Assembly (NCBI GenBank): GCA_038749595.1
Contig: JBCDHW010000005.1
Coordinates: 124,001 to 188,000 of the forward strand
Direction: 5' to 3'
Origin: Parvularcula sp038749595
Lineage (GTDB): Bacteria; Pseudomonadota; Alphaproteobacteria; Caulobacterales; Parvularculaceae
Length of the DNA stretch: 64,000 nt
Shown here: one piece after another, positions 1 through 8,290 of the stretch
How the letters are laid out: each line of letters begins with the position of its first letter
Position numbering within the stretch: the stretch's first letter is position 1
The notes under the pieces: generated by a model
Databases searched by the model: none
Told to the model about the DNA's origin: nothing
What the model saw: the letters and a program-made list of their open reading frames with translations, nothing else
Translations under genes and position numbers: made by a program

Positions 1-237
1 AACGCCAGAAATCTCGGGCAGTTCGACCCGCGCGTGCGGGATAGCAATGCCGCCGCCAACACCAGTCGAGCCAAGCCGCTCACGCTCAGTAAGCTTCTCA
101 AGCACATCAGCGGAATGCAGCCCAAATTGCTTTGCGCTCATGTCGGCCAGCTGTTCCAAAACGCTTCGTTTACAGGTTGCAGCAACGTCGAGATGGACAT
201 TGTTGGGCTCAATTAAGCCACGCAAACTTCTCGTCAT
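1..237 (-). CDS. ptsN: PtsN, nitrogen regulatory EIIA(Ntr), C-terminus outside the window
   Basis: This is the N-terminal 79 residues of an EIIA(Ntr) phosphocarrier. The family ends the PTS(Ntr) phosphorelay in the cytoplasm and links carbon/nitrogen state to potassium and stringent control. The strip GSTGVGGGIAIPHAR (residues 56-70) is the family signature, and His68 is the expected phosphorylated histidine. The start at 237 gives MTRSLRGLIEPNNVH, normal for the family. The gene lies downstream of rpoN and hpf on the same strand, the usual order in Proteobacteria. About half of the expected ~155 residues lies beyond base 1. Confidence 0.93.
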   Translation of the reverse strand, partial: MTRSLRGLIEPNNVHLDVAATCKRSVLEQLADMSAKQFGLHSADVLEKLTERERLGSTGVGGGIAIPHARVELPEISGV

Positions 238-316
238 AAACTAATCGGCGCCTCAGCAGCGCCGCACCTCTGTCCTAAGGCGCACCACACAATGGTGCCC
301 ATCGGTCCCCCATGCT

Positions 317-350
317 GGAGGCGTGCCAACACCAAGGTGTACCACGCTCC
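317..350. other. stem-loop between hpf and ptsN
   Basis: A 34-base inverted repeat lies in the hpf-ptsN gap. The inner arms are ACACC/GGTGT and the outer arms CGTG/CACG and GGAG/CTCC, with small bulges. No T-run follows on either strand, so it is not a standard intrinsic terminator. It may be a processing or attenuation structure between the two cistrons. Confidence 0.45.
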
Positions 351-399
351 GGGAGGCGGCCTATAGCCATCTGGGGCAGACACGCAAAGGGAAGTTTTT

Positions 400-981
400 T
401 TAAGATTTCACCCCGGCTTCAATCCAGCCGATATTGCCATCTTCACGGCGGTGAACGACAGAAAGCGTTCCATTTCCGGCATTTCGGAACACAACCACGG
501 GGCTGTCTCCCACGTCTAACTGCAAGACAGCGTCGGTAACGGTCATCTCCCGCAACGATGTCGCAGACTCGGCGATCACGAGGGGCGCATCGCCCTCTCC
601 ACTCTCATCATGCGCGCCATCTTGCGGCGAGCCTTGGATCACATAGGAGCTGGCTGCTTCGGCAGGCAGCGGCTCACGGCCCTTGGCATGGTGGTCTTTG
701 AGGCGCCGTTTGTAGCGGCGGACCCGCTTTTCGAGGCGCTCCATGGCTTGGTCAAAAGCCGCGTAAGCGTCTCCACCACGGCCGTTTGCCGCCAGGAAAA
801 CACCTGAAGCGAGGTGAACCGTCGCTTCGGTGGTCAAAAACGAGCCGTCTTTGCCGAAGTTGACGTTCGCCTCGGCCCCGCGGTCAAAATACTTTCGGAT
901 CCCCCCGGTAATCGCATCCCTGACGTGAAGCTGTAGCGCCTCCCCCAAATCGATGCCTTTTCCGGTGACCTGAATGTCCAT
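400..981 (-). CDS. hpf: long-form ribosome hibernation promoting factor
   Basis: A 193-residue protein with the two-domain layout of long HPF: an N-terminal S30AE/YfiA domain (about residues 1-100, starting MDIQVTGKGIDLGEALQ) and a C-terminal dimerisation domain (about 130-190, with DSPVVVFRNAGNGTLSVVHR). Long HPFs bind the 30S subunit and pair 70S ribosomes into inactive 100S particles in stationary phase. A clear GAGGAGA Shine-Dalgarno lies just upstream of the ATG at 981. The gene sits between rpoN and ptsN on the same strand, where it was historically called the sigma-54 modulation protein. Confidence 0.95.
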   Translation of the reverse strand: MDIQVTGKGIDLGEALQLHVRDAITGGIRKYFDRGAEANVNFGKDGSFLTTEATVHLASGVFLAANGRGGDAYAAFDQAMERLEKRVRRYKRRLKDHHAKGREPLPAEAASSYVIQGSPQDGAHDESGEGDAPLVIAESATSLREMTVTDAVLQLDVGDSPVVVFRNAGNGTLSVVHRREDGNIGWIEAGVKS

Positions 982-1071
982 GGGATCTCCTCGCTTTCAC
1001 GCAGCGCTTCTTTGTCGCGGAAAACGTAGACCTGAACAGGCCCCGCGACCAGCTTGCAGTGCGGTAGAACT

Positions 1072-1096
1072 GGGCTGTCCCAAAACGGGACAAGCC
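1072..1096. other. stem-loop between rpoN and hpf
   Basis: The inverted repeat GGCTGTCCC-AAAAC-GGGACAAGCC lies about ten bases past the rpoN stop. There is no T-tract after it on the minus strand, so full termination is doubtful. An mRNA processing site or partial attenuator is possible. Confidence 0.4.
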
Positions 1097-1106
1097 GCTG
1101 TGCGGA

Positions 1107-2525
1107 TTAGAGCGCCTGCTTGGCGGAACGTTTGCGCTCGACCGACGAGGGAATGTCGAGGCTCGTCCGATATTTAGCGACCGTTCGGCGGGCGATCGCG
1201 ATATCGATGTCCGCCAAAGCACTCACCAGTTGGTCGTCTGAGAGCGGCTTCAGCGGATCCTCTTTGTCGATCAGCGTTTTGATAACGTGCCGGACGCTCT
1301 CGGCAGAATATTCCTGATCACCGCCCGATGAGGGGATCGCCGCAGTGAAGAAATACTTCATCTCGAACACACCGCGGGGGGTGTGCATGTACTTGCCCGT
1401 GGTCACCCGGCTCACCGTGCTCTCGTGCATCTCGATCGCTTCGGCCACGGTTTTGAGGTTTAGCGGTTTAAGGTAGCGGATTCCTTCGGCGAAGAAACGA
1501 TCCTGGTACCGAACAATTTCGGAAGAGACCTTCAGAATTGTCCGTGCACGTTGATCAAGCGAACGGACGAGCCAGTTCGCATCGCTCATCTGGTCTTGGA
1601 GGAACAGCTTACTCTCCTCCGGCTGGTTCGCTTTAGAGAGCTTGGCATAGTACTGCTCATTGGCGATTACGCGCGGCAGGGTCTCGCTGTTCAGTTCGAC
1701 GCGCCATGATCCGTCGGACCCCTCAGCAACATAAACATCGGGCACCACCACCTGGACCGGATCGCTGCCGTAAGCCAGGCCTGGCTTAGGGTTGAGGGTC
1801 TTGATGACGACCACGGCATCGCGGAGGGCCTCATCCGACATGCCCGTGATTTTCTTCAGCTCACTGATTTTATGGCTGCCAAGCAGGCTGAGATTGTCGA
1901 GCAAGAGCTCCATACCCTCGGGCACGTCGGGACGGTCTTGCAGTTGAAGGCGCAGACACTCGCCAAGCGAGCGGGCCCCGACGCCGGCAGGCTCAAACTT
2001 CTGGATCTCCCCGAGGACGAGATCCACGTCCTCAACCGGACAGCCTAAACGCTCGGCAATAACGTCCGTAGGCGTTGTAACATACCCGCTGTCTTCAACG
2101 AGATCGATCAGATAACGGCCGATCCCCAGCTCCACCGGGTCGCGAAAATGGACCACGAGCTGCTCTTCGAGGACATCGCGAAGCGACTTCTCAACGCTTA
2201 TGTTGGCGGCTGCATCGTAATCGTCGCTGCCGCTGGGCGAAGAGGCGTTCTCGCGGATCCGCTCTTTCGGTGCCGGCAGCGGGTCATCGCTGCCATCCGC
2301 CGGCGCTGTCGCCTGGGCATCATCCTTCGCCGCGGGAGCTTCGGGCGCAGCGTTCGCCTCGGGGTTTTCACCGCGTTCGAGGAACGGGTTCTCCAGCAAG
2401 CGTTCTTCGACAAAGTCCTGGAGCTCGATATTGGACAATTGCAGCAGCTTGATCGCCTGCTGCAATTGCGGCGTCATCGTAAGCTGCTGTGACTGACGCG
2501 CCTCGAGGCGCCCTGTCATCTTCAT
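1107..2525 (-). CDS. rpoN: RNA polymerase sigma-54 factor
   Basis: A 472-residue sigma-54. The Gln-rich region I is clear (QQLTMTPQLQQAIKLLQLSN near the N-terminus), followed by an acidic linker rich in Asp, Pro and Ala, the core-binding domain, and the C-terminal RpoN box ARRTVAKYR with the helix-turn-helix before it. Sigma-54 recognises -24/-12 promoters and needs AAA+ activators. I chose the ATG at 2525 (MKMTGRLEARQ) because it matches family N-termini; an in-frame TTG at 2579 and ATG at 2573 would only add a non-conserved 16-18 residue leader. The gene follows lptB in the same direction. Confidence 0.95.
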   Translation of the reverse strand: MKMTGRLEARQSQQLTMTPQLQQAIKLLQLSNIELQDFVEERLLENPFLERGENPEANAAPEAPAAKDDAQATAPADGSDDPLPAPKERIRENASSPSGSDDYDAAANISVEKSLRDVLEEQLVVHFRDPVELGIGRYLIDLVEDSGYVTTPTDVIAERLGCPVEDVDLVLGEIQKFEPAGVGARSLGECLRLQLQDRPDVPEGMELLLDNLSLLGSHKISELKKITGMSDEALRDAVVVIKTLNPKPGLAYGSDPVQVVVPDVYVAEGSDGSWRVELNSETLPRVIANEQYYAKLSKANQPEESKLFLQDQMSDANWLVRSLDQRARTILKVSSEIVRYQDRFFAEGIRYLKPLNLKTVAEAIEMHESTVSRVTTGKYMHTPRGVFEMKYFFTAAIPSSGGDQEYSAESVRHVIKTLIDKEDPLKPLSDDQLVSALADIDIAIARRTVAKYRTSLDIPSSVERKRSAKQAL

Positions 2526-2588
2526 CGCGCGACTGTCCCAACCAACTGAGGGCGCTTGCGAACAAGCTCCCATCCCCAAGGTCAGACG

Positions 2589-3365
2589 CTACGGCCCATA
2601 CGTTTCGCCCAAGTATACGCGGCGGACATCTTCGTTTTCGATTACTGAACGCGGGTCACCTTCGAATAACACTTCGCCCTGGTGGATGACCGAGGCGCGG
2701 TCGATGATGTCGAGGGTATCGCGGACATTATGGTCGGTAATAAGAACGCCGAGCCCACGGTTTTTCAGCTGCGTAATCAGACCCTTAATGTCAGCGATGG
2801 CAAGCGGATCGATGCCAGCGAAGGGCTCATCGAGCAGCATAAATTGCGGCCCCGTCGCGAGGGCGCGCGCGATTTCGAGACGCCGCCGCTCGCCGCCCGA
2901 TAAAGCGGTCGCCATCGATGAACGGACATGGGTGATCGAGAATTCCTCGAGCAATTCTTCGATGACTTCGGTGCGGCGCTTGCGTTCTGGCCACGCGAGC
3001 TCAGCGACGGCCTCGATGTTTTGCTCCACGGTCAGACCGCGAAAAATCGAGGCTTCCTGCGGCAGATAGCCAAGACCCAGGCGTGCTCTTTGGTACATCG
3101 GCAGGGTGGTGACGTCGTAACCGTCGATCGTGATCTGTCCGCCATCCGCCGTGACGAGGCCCATCACCATATAAAAACAAGTGGTTTTGCCCGCGCCATT
3201 CGGACCAAGCAGCCCGACGACCTCACCGCGGCTGACGCGAAAGCCAACGTGATTGACCACCCGGCGACGGCGATAGCTCTTCTGGAGATTTTCCGCGACG
3301 AGGCCAATCGCGGGCGCTGATGTCTTCACCGCGCCCTCAAGGTCGGGGGAGACCGACCCTTCCAT
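2589..3365 (-). CDS. lptB: LptB, LPS export ABC ATPase
   Basis: A 258-residue ABC ATPase that powers lipopolysaccharide extraction from the inner membrane by LptB2FG. Visible motifs are Walker A GPNGAGKTT (about residues 54-62), the signature LSGGERRR, Walker B FMLLDEPFAGIDP and the H-loop TDHNVRD. The start is the ATG at 3365, whose A is shared with the lptA stop (TGATG), a hallmark of translational coupling. lptF and lptG are not in the window, which is usual because they map elsewhere. Confidence 0.96.
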   Translation of the reverse strand: MEGSVSPDLEGAVKTSAPAIGLVAENLQKSYRRRRVVNHVGFRVSRGEVVGLLGPNGAGKTTCFYMVMGLVTADGGQITIDGYDVTTLPMYQRARLGLGYLPQEASIFRGLTVEQNIEAVAELAWPERKRRTEVIEELLEEFSITHVRSSMATALSGGERRRLEIARALATGPQFMLLDEPFAGIDPLAIADIKGLITQLKNRGLGVLITDHNVRDTLDIIDRASVIHQGEVLFEGDPRSVIENEDVRRVYLGETYGP

Positions 3366-3853
3366 CAACCGTTCTCCCGCTGGGGAAGAAGGCCGCGCAC
3401 CCGCCCACCTGGACCGCTGGTCATCGTCATCGCTCCGGTCTCAGTGTCGTAGATCAGCTCCTGGCCGGTGGCGATCTGGCCACCTTGGAGCACCACGACA
3501 TCGCCTGTCACGATGAGCCTGTTCGCATCGGCTTGGTAGACCGCTTTCTCGCCAGCGATCGCATCGCCATTCGCATTGGCGTAGCGCACCTTGCCCGTCG
3601 CTGTGAGCTGCCGGATCGCATTGGTTTCCGGGACCACCAGGATTTCCATCCGATCGGCCTTGAGGATCACGCCAGGCTGGCTGATCGCCATCTGCCCATT
3701 CTGGTCGCCCTGACCAAGGAGGCGGCCTGGCCCATCACGTTCAACGCGCTCGGCGTCGATCACGGTCTCCTTCGACGGATCGAAGCCCATGCCCGTTTGC
3801 GCCTGGGCAGAAGCGCCGAGGAAGAGAGCGGCAATGGCAAAGCGGAGGACCAA
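3365..3853 (-). CDS. lptA: LptA, periplasmic LPS transport protein
   Basis: A 162-residue OstA-like protein that bridges LPS from the inner to the outer membrane. It has a short signal peptide (MVLRFAIAALFLGASAQAQ) followed by beta-jellyroll sequence with ADRMEI and GEKAVYQADANRLIVTGDV, typical of LptA repeats. The start appears to be TTG at 3853, nine bases past the lptC stop and just after an AGGGG Shine-Dalgarno; I see no better ATG. The position between lptC and lptB supports the call. Confidence 0.9.
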   Translation of the reverse strand: MVLRFAIAALFLGASAQAQTGMGFDPSKETVIDAERVERDGPGRLLGQGDQNGQMAISQPGVILKADRMEILVVPETNAIRQLTATGKVRYANANGDAIAGEKAVYQADANRLIVTGDVVVLQGGQIATGQELIYDTETGAMTMTSGPGGRVRGLLPQRENG

Positions 3854-3862
3854 ACAACGCCC

Positions 3863-4582
3863 CTAAGATTCGTCCTTGTCGGACCGGCTGGTGGTTTTCT
3901 GTTCTGAGCTGTCCTCAGATGCGGGGGTCGGTGCAAGAAGGATGCGCACTTGGCCTTCCAGGACCAACTTGTCCTCCGTTTGATAGAGCGTTCCGCGATC
4001 AGCGCGCAGCGACCCGCGCTCGCCCTGCCCTGTCACCTCAGACGTCGAGCGGACAACCTGGCCCTCAAGGTCCATGGTGGCCGAGTCCGTCAGCAGCGTC
4101 AGGCGGTCGGCGCCGCTCTGCTGCTGCATCTCGACATTCGTGGTCAGGTTCATGACCTGGGCGTTTTGATCGTAGAGACCTTCGTCGGCGCGGATGGCGA
4201 TCTCAGCGCCCGAATCCGTCACGCGCGTCGCGCGCGGCGCTTCGAGGTCGATGCGGTCCGGATCGTCCTCGCCGCGTGTCGCCGTGGACGCGACCACTTC
4301 AAAGGGACGTCCCGTCAGGTCTTCGCCGGAATAGCGGGGCTGGGCGAGCTTTAACCCCTCTCCGCTTTCGTCAATGTTCTGAAATTGCGCGGCAAATGCC
4401 GTATCGATCCGAGGCGGCGTGGCGCTGAACGCATACGTCATCGCAAGGCCGACAGCGAGCGCCGGGATCGCCAAGCGCAGCTGCCGCACCAAAGCGGAGT
4501 GCCGCTGCACCCGTCTTGCCTGCGCACTAACGTTTGGACCCATGATCACGAACTGTGTCTCCTCGGACGGATCTGTTCCCAT
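3863..4582 (-). CDS. lptC: LptC, LPS export membrane anchor protein
   Basis: A 239-residue protein with one N-terminal membrane anchor (LRLAIPALAVGLAMTYAF, about residues 34-51) and a periplasmic domain of the LptC/YrbK type, which receives LPS from LptB2FG and passes it to LptA. Phrases such as GRPFEVVASTATRG and GLYDQNAQVMNLTTNVEM fit the family. The C-terminus is a charged Ser/Lys/Asp tail. The ATG at 4582 follows a GGGGGTGG ribosome site; an open frame continues to 4705 but the extra sequence is Cys/His rich and unlike the family. Confidence 0.88.
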   Translation of the reverse strand: MGTDPSEETQFVIMGPNVSAQARRVQRHSALVRQLRLAIPALAVGLAMTYAFSATPPRIDTAFAAQFQNIDESGEGLKLAQPRYSGEDLTGRPFEVVASTATRGEDDPDRIDLEAPRATRVTDSGAEIAIRADEGLYDQNAQVMNLTTNVEMQQQSGADRLTLLTDSATMDLEGQVVRSTSEVTGQGERGSLRADRGTLYQTEDKLVLEGQVRILLAPTPASEDSSEQKTTSRSDKDES

Positions 4583-4671
4583 GTCGCCACCCCCATGACC
4601 CACATGGCTAACGTGGCACGTGAAACAATGGGATAAAAGGTGTGAACAGCAAACTACCGCGGAAAAGCTGT

Positions 4672-5298
4672 TTAGCTGTGGGCGAAAATATCGGTTTCGC
4701 CCCAACCGGCTAGGTCGAGATGGGCACGGGTTGGCAGGAAATCAAAGCACGCCTGCGCGGTTTCAGCGCGCCCTTCCCGCGCCAAACGCTCATCAAGCCA
4801 AGCTTTTGCCTCGTGGAGATAGAGCACATCGGACGCGGCGTAGGCCTTTTGCGCATCCGTGAGCGATTCGGCTCCCCAGTCCGAGGACTGCTGCTGTTTC
4901 GAAAGATCGACGCCGGCGGACTCTTTCACCAAATCCTTCAAACCGTGCCGATCGGTATAGGTGCGGACCAGTTTCGACGCGATCTTGGTACAATAGATCG
5001 GCGCGGTATCGACCTCGAGATACGCTTTGATCACGGCCACATCGAACCGGGCGAAATGGAAGATCTTCGTGATCGCTTTATCGGCCATCAACGCCCGAAG
5101 GCGCGGCGCTTCGTAAGCACCAGCGCTCAGCTGCACCAAGTGGGCATTCCCATCCCCGAGACTGAGCTGCACGACGCAAAGCCGATCCCGGGCAGGTTTC
5201 AGGCCAAGGGTTTCGCTGTCGACCGCAACGCAGCCATCACGGGCCGCAGACCAGTCAAAATCCCCCGGCAAATCCCCCTGATGAAGCGTGATCGCCAT
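4672..5298 (-). CDS. rnd: short RNase D-type 3'-5' exoribonuclease
   Basis: A 208-residue DEDDy exonuclease of the compact alphaproteobacterial RNase D type, without HRDC domains. The metal-binding acids are visible: VAVDSETLGL (Exo I, Asp and Glu), FHFARFDVAVI (Exo II) and YAASDVLYLHE (Exo III with the Tyr). The role is trimming of tRNA and other RNA 3' ends. The ATG at 5298 follows a strong AGGAGG site. It reads toward lptC in the same direction with a gap of about 90 bases. Confidence 0.92.
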   Translation of the reverse strand: MAITLHQGDLPGDFDWSAARDGCVAVDSETLGLKPARDRLCVVQLSLGDGNAHLVQLSAGAYEAPRLRALMADKAITKIFHFARFDVAVIKAYLEVDTAPIYCTKIASKLVRTYTDRHGLKDLVKESAGVDLSKQQQSSDWGAESLTDAQKAYAASDVLYLHEAKAWLDERLAREGRAETAQACFDFLPTRAHLDLAGWGETDIFAHS

Positions 5299-5347
5299 AG
5301 GTCCTCCTGAGCGCGGTGGCCGGGTGTCGGCAAAGCCGCGCCCGGCG

Positions 5348-5599
5348 TCAAGCGCCGCCGCGCCCCCTCTGGGTGAGGATTTTGACAATTCCGAAAACGC
5401 TGATCGCGATCCACGCGACCTCGATGACGAACGAGGCCAAATTGAACGTGTTGGTCAGCGAAACGAGGATCAGGACCGCGCCGATCAGATTGATCATGGG
5501 GTAGCGGAGCTCGTCTGATTTGATGCGGCCCGACTGGAGCAAAAAGTAGGCGGCCAGGACGAACAAAACGCCGACAATACCGGTGATGTCATAAAGCAC
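5348..5599 (-). CDS. small three-helix membrane protein, CBU_0592-like
   Basis: An 83-residue protein made almost entirely of three hydrophobic helices: ITGIVGVLFVLAAYFLLQSG, YPMINLIGAVLILVSLTN and FVIEVAWIAISVFGIVKIL. It resembles the CBU_0592 family of small inner membrane proteins, whose function is unknown. The likely start is GTG at 5599 (VLYDITG), preceded by GAGG; the open frame extends to 5740, but that leader is not membrane-like. It is the first gene of the minus-strand run and is divergent from the 2-hydroxyacid dehydrogenase gene. Confidence 0.75.
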   Translation of the reverse strand: MLYDITGIVGVLFVLAAYFLLQSGRIKSDELRYPMINLIGAVLILVSLTNTFNLASFVIEVAWIAISVFGIVKILTQRGRGGA

Positions 5600-5672
5600 G
5601 TGGGTTGTTCCTCGCTTTTTCTGGTCGCCGCCGTAAGACGCCGCCATCGCCACAGGCAAGGGGAGAGCGGCT

Positions 5673-6584
5673 GTGACCGAAACGGTAATCAACGTACGTT
5701 TGGCCTTGCCCGAGGCGCCGCAGATACGCCCTGTCCTCACCGATCCGCGGCTGATGGTGACAGAAGGCCCTCTGGCCGACTGTGCGGGGAAGCGCGTGTT
5801 GATTGCCTTTCGTGCGCCGCATGACGAGCCACTTTCGACCTACGACTGGGTGCACATTGCCGGTGCGGGTGCGGACAAAATTCTCCCCGCGCTCGCTCCC
5901 GGAGAGAAGACTCCGATCCTTACACGGACAGTTGGCAAGATGGGGCGGCAAATTGGCGAATACGTCCTCGCGGCCATCCTTGCAGACCTACAAAAACATA
6001 AGGCACGGCAAACTCTCCAGCAGAAGCGCCAATGGAGCATTGCTGATACGGAGGGGACGTGGCTTTTCGAGAGTGATGTTGCGATCCTTGGGACGGGCGG
6101 GGTCGCCGCGGGGATCGCGCAGATGCTTAAGCCGCTGGCTAAACGCGTCACCGGCTATGCCCGCACTGCGCGTCACGAAGAACCGTTCGAAAGAATTCTA
6201 CCGCTTACGGATTTTCAGCCTACCGACGTCGTGATCAACGCGCTTCCGCGAACGGCTGCGACCGAGGGACATTGCAACGACGCGTTTTTTGCCAGGTTGC
6301 AACGCAGTTTGTTCATTAACATCGGGCGCGGCGAAACCGTTGATGATGCTGCGCTTTTAAAGGCGCTCGACGCCGGCTCTGTTCGGCGCGCGGTCCTTGA
6401 TGTGTTTGCGCAAGAACCCCTTCCGCCAGAGCATCCGTTTTGGACCCATCCGCAGATCGACGTCACGCCGCACGTCTCTGGCATCACCCGCGCCGACGAT
6501 ATTGCCCAGGCGTTCAACGCCCATCTGCCTGCGTTTATCGCAGGAGCGTTGCAGTCGAGCGTTGACGCGGCCCGCGGTTACTAA
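5673..6584 (+). CDS. D-2-hydroxyacid dehydrogenase (GhrA-like)
   Basis: A 303-residue NAD(P)-dependent D-2-hydroxyacid dehydrogenase, possibly a glyoxylate/hydroxypyruvate reductase. The Rossmann motif ILGTGGVAAGIAQ lies near residue 138, the family stretch INIGRGETVDDAALLKAL near residue 216, and the catalytic Glu and His are expected in DVFAQEPLP and VTPHVSG. The N-terminal catalytic half is weakly conserved, as is common. The start is GTG at 5673 with GGGGAGAG upstream. The substrate cannot be read from sequence. Confidence 0.85.
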   Translation: MTETVINVRLALPEAPQIRPVLTDPRLMVTEGPLADCAGKRVLIAFRAPHDEPLSTYDWVHIAGAGADKILPALAPGEKTPILTRTVGKMGRQIGEYVLAAILADLQKHKARQTLQQKRQWSIADTEGTWLFESDVAILGTGGVAAGIAQMLKPLAKRVTGYARTARHEEPFERILPLTDFQPTDVVINALPRTAATEGHCNDAFFARLQRSLFINIGRGETVDDAALLKALDAGSVRRAVLDVFAQEPLPPEHPFWTHPQIDVTPHVSGITRADDIAQAFNAHLPAFIAGALQSSVDAARGY

Positions 6585-6609
6585 ACCCGCTCGTCAATAT
6601 GCAGACGGC

Positions 6610-8094
6610 TTACGCCCGCGCCGCGCGCTGAGCGGATAACTCAGTATGCGATGCCCAAGCGGTGTGCGTACCGCTGGAAATACGGTGGGGAAGGATGATC
6701 CGTGCGACGGGGCCAGCGGTGATGTCTTTCGCGTCAAGAACAACGCACTCGGATCGGTTCTCGTTCATATCCGTGATGAACGACACGAGATAACCGTCGT
6801 CTTCGCCCGCGCCTCCAACACGCGGGGCAAACGGCGCTTCACTGCCAAAGCGTCCGGGGCCGAACGAAACTTCTTGGGTATCACCCGTATGCAGATCATG
6901 CTTTTTCAGCCCGCCGAATAAAAACATTCCGGGTACAGCTGTTGCGCTATAGACGTACCGGTTGGGACGGCAGGCATAATTTTGATTGATCGTGCCGAAC
7001 TCGACGAGACCATCGTGGAGATGATCTTCATGCACCGCACCGGTGACCATGTTGAAACGCCAGCGGTGCAACTTCGGCTTGAACGAGTGGTAATCGATGT
7101 TCGCCAACAGCTTGCCAAAGCGCGGGTCGAGGCCGGGCATGTCGATTGGCGCGGGGTCCGGATCTTCCTGAAAATACCCGTCGACAACGATCTCGTCGCC
7201 CTCCTCCCAGGCATTGGTCCAGTGCAGCACATAGGTGGGCGCCGCCTCGAACCACCTGATTTCCTGAGGTGATCCACGCCGCGGCACGATGGCAAAGCGG
7301 GTTGGCAGGTGGGGATGCCAGGCCGCGGAGTGGATGCCCGCCTCCAGCAGCTCTTCCTTCCAGAACAGCGGAAGGTCGATCAGGATCGAGTAATTATCCG
7401 TAAACGCCATATCGTGGGGCAGCCGGGGTCCGGGAAGCTCAATCGGGATGAGATGATCAAGCTGGCCCGAAGAATTCACGACACCGTAGTGCATGTACGG
7501 CCGTTCTTTCCCGTAGTTGAAGAACATCATATCGCCGGTATGCGGATCAGTTTTCGGATGGGCGGAAATCCCCTCCGGCGGCACCCACGCTGCGGTGCCG
7601 AGGTCTTCAAGCGTATACGGATCGATACAGTATCCTTCCCCGCACATGTAGAAGGTCGACAGAATTTCGCCCGCATGAAAAACCACATCGGTGGACGATG
7701 AATCCTTCATCCGGCCCCGGGCGCCCCAGCCTTCGCGCTCTGACTTCTTTGGGTTGCCAGCAATCCCCGTCCACAGCGCTTTTTGGGCCTCCTGCTCAGC
7801 GAGAAAGCCTTTCGTCCGTATAAACCTGTTTTTGTAGGTCGCCTTTCCATTCTCAAACGCCATCGTATGGAGCATGCCGTCACCATCGAACGGATGGTAG
7901 ACACCGATTGCGTCGTGCACGGGGTTTTCTGTGTTGCGCACATAAATCCCGCTGAGGTCTTTCGGGATCTCTCCGATCACCTCCATGTTCTCAGCATCAT
8001 ACTCCGTCAGACAGGGAGTCCACGGACCATTGAGGTACGGATGGGGCGTCGGCGTGATCGTCGAGGCGTATTCGCGGTGCAATTTTGCGCCCAT
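6610..8094 (-). CDS. carotenoid cleavage oxygenase (RPE65/CCD family)
   Basis: A 494-residue member of the carotenoid oxygenase family, which cleaves carotenoids, apocarotenoids or lignostilbenes with a non-haem iron held by four His. Candidate ligands are in SAHPKTDPHTG, LPHDMAF, VLHWTNAWEEGDEIV and GTHTAWAS; the NAWEEGDE block is diagnostic. The ATG at 8094 follows GGGAGAAG; the frame stays open to 8181. It is divergently oriented to the thiolase gene, with a perfect palindrome between them, so the pair may be co-regulated. The actual substrate is unknown. Confidence 0.9.
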   Translation of the reverse strand: MGAKLHREYASTITPTPHPYLNGPWTPCLTEYDAENMEVIGEIPKDLSGIYVRNTENPVHDAIGVYHPFDGDGMLHTMAFENGKATYKNRFIRTKGFLAEQEAQKALWTGIAGNPKKSEREGWGARGRMKDSSSTDVVFHAGEILSTFYMCGEGYCIDPYTLEDLGTAAWVPPEGISAHPKTDPHTGDMMFFNYGKERPYMHYGVVNSSGQLDHLIPIELPGPRLPHDMAFTDNYSILIDLPLFWKEELLEAGIHSAAWHPHLPTRFAIVPRRGSPQEIRWFEAAPTYVLHWTNAWEEGDEIVVDGYFQEDPDPAPIDMPGLDPRFGKLLANIDYHSFKPKLHRWRFNMVTGAVHEDHLHDGLVEFGTINQNYACRPNRYVYSATAVPGMFLFGGLKKHDLHTGDTQEVSFGPGRFGSEAPFAPRVGGAGEDDGYLVSFITDMNENRSECVVLDAKDITAGPVARIILPHRISSGTHTAWASHTELSAQRAARA

Positions 8095-8249
8095 GAAGCG
8101 CTTCTCCCTGAACGTTTTAAGGCCGGTTGTATCGGCGCATTTGGCCTGACGATAAGTGCCCTGCAGCGCCCGCGCAACCATCCTCTAAGCCGCGGATCCC
8201 CAGCGTTTGCTGGTATTCGCGTTCATGATACTCTCATCAAATAACGCAG

Positions 8250-8266
8250 CTGCAAATCATTTGCAG
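8250..8266. promoter_or_regulatory. 17-bp perfect palindrome, putative operator
   Basis: CTGCAAAT-C-ATTTGCAG is a perfect inverted repeat. It sits 24 bases before the thiolase start codon, in the divergent promoter region shared with the carotenoid oxygenase gene. Size and symmetry fit an operator for a dimeric regulator, but no cognate regulator is adjacent. Confidence 0.5.
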
Positions 8267-8290
8267 AACGTATACGGACGGAGTAAGTGC

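Noticed and set aside
317..350. hpf-ptsN stem-loop as an intrinsic terminator
   Set aside because: No T-run on either strand, and co-transcription of ptsN with hpf is expected.
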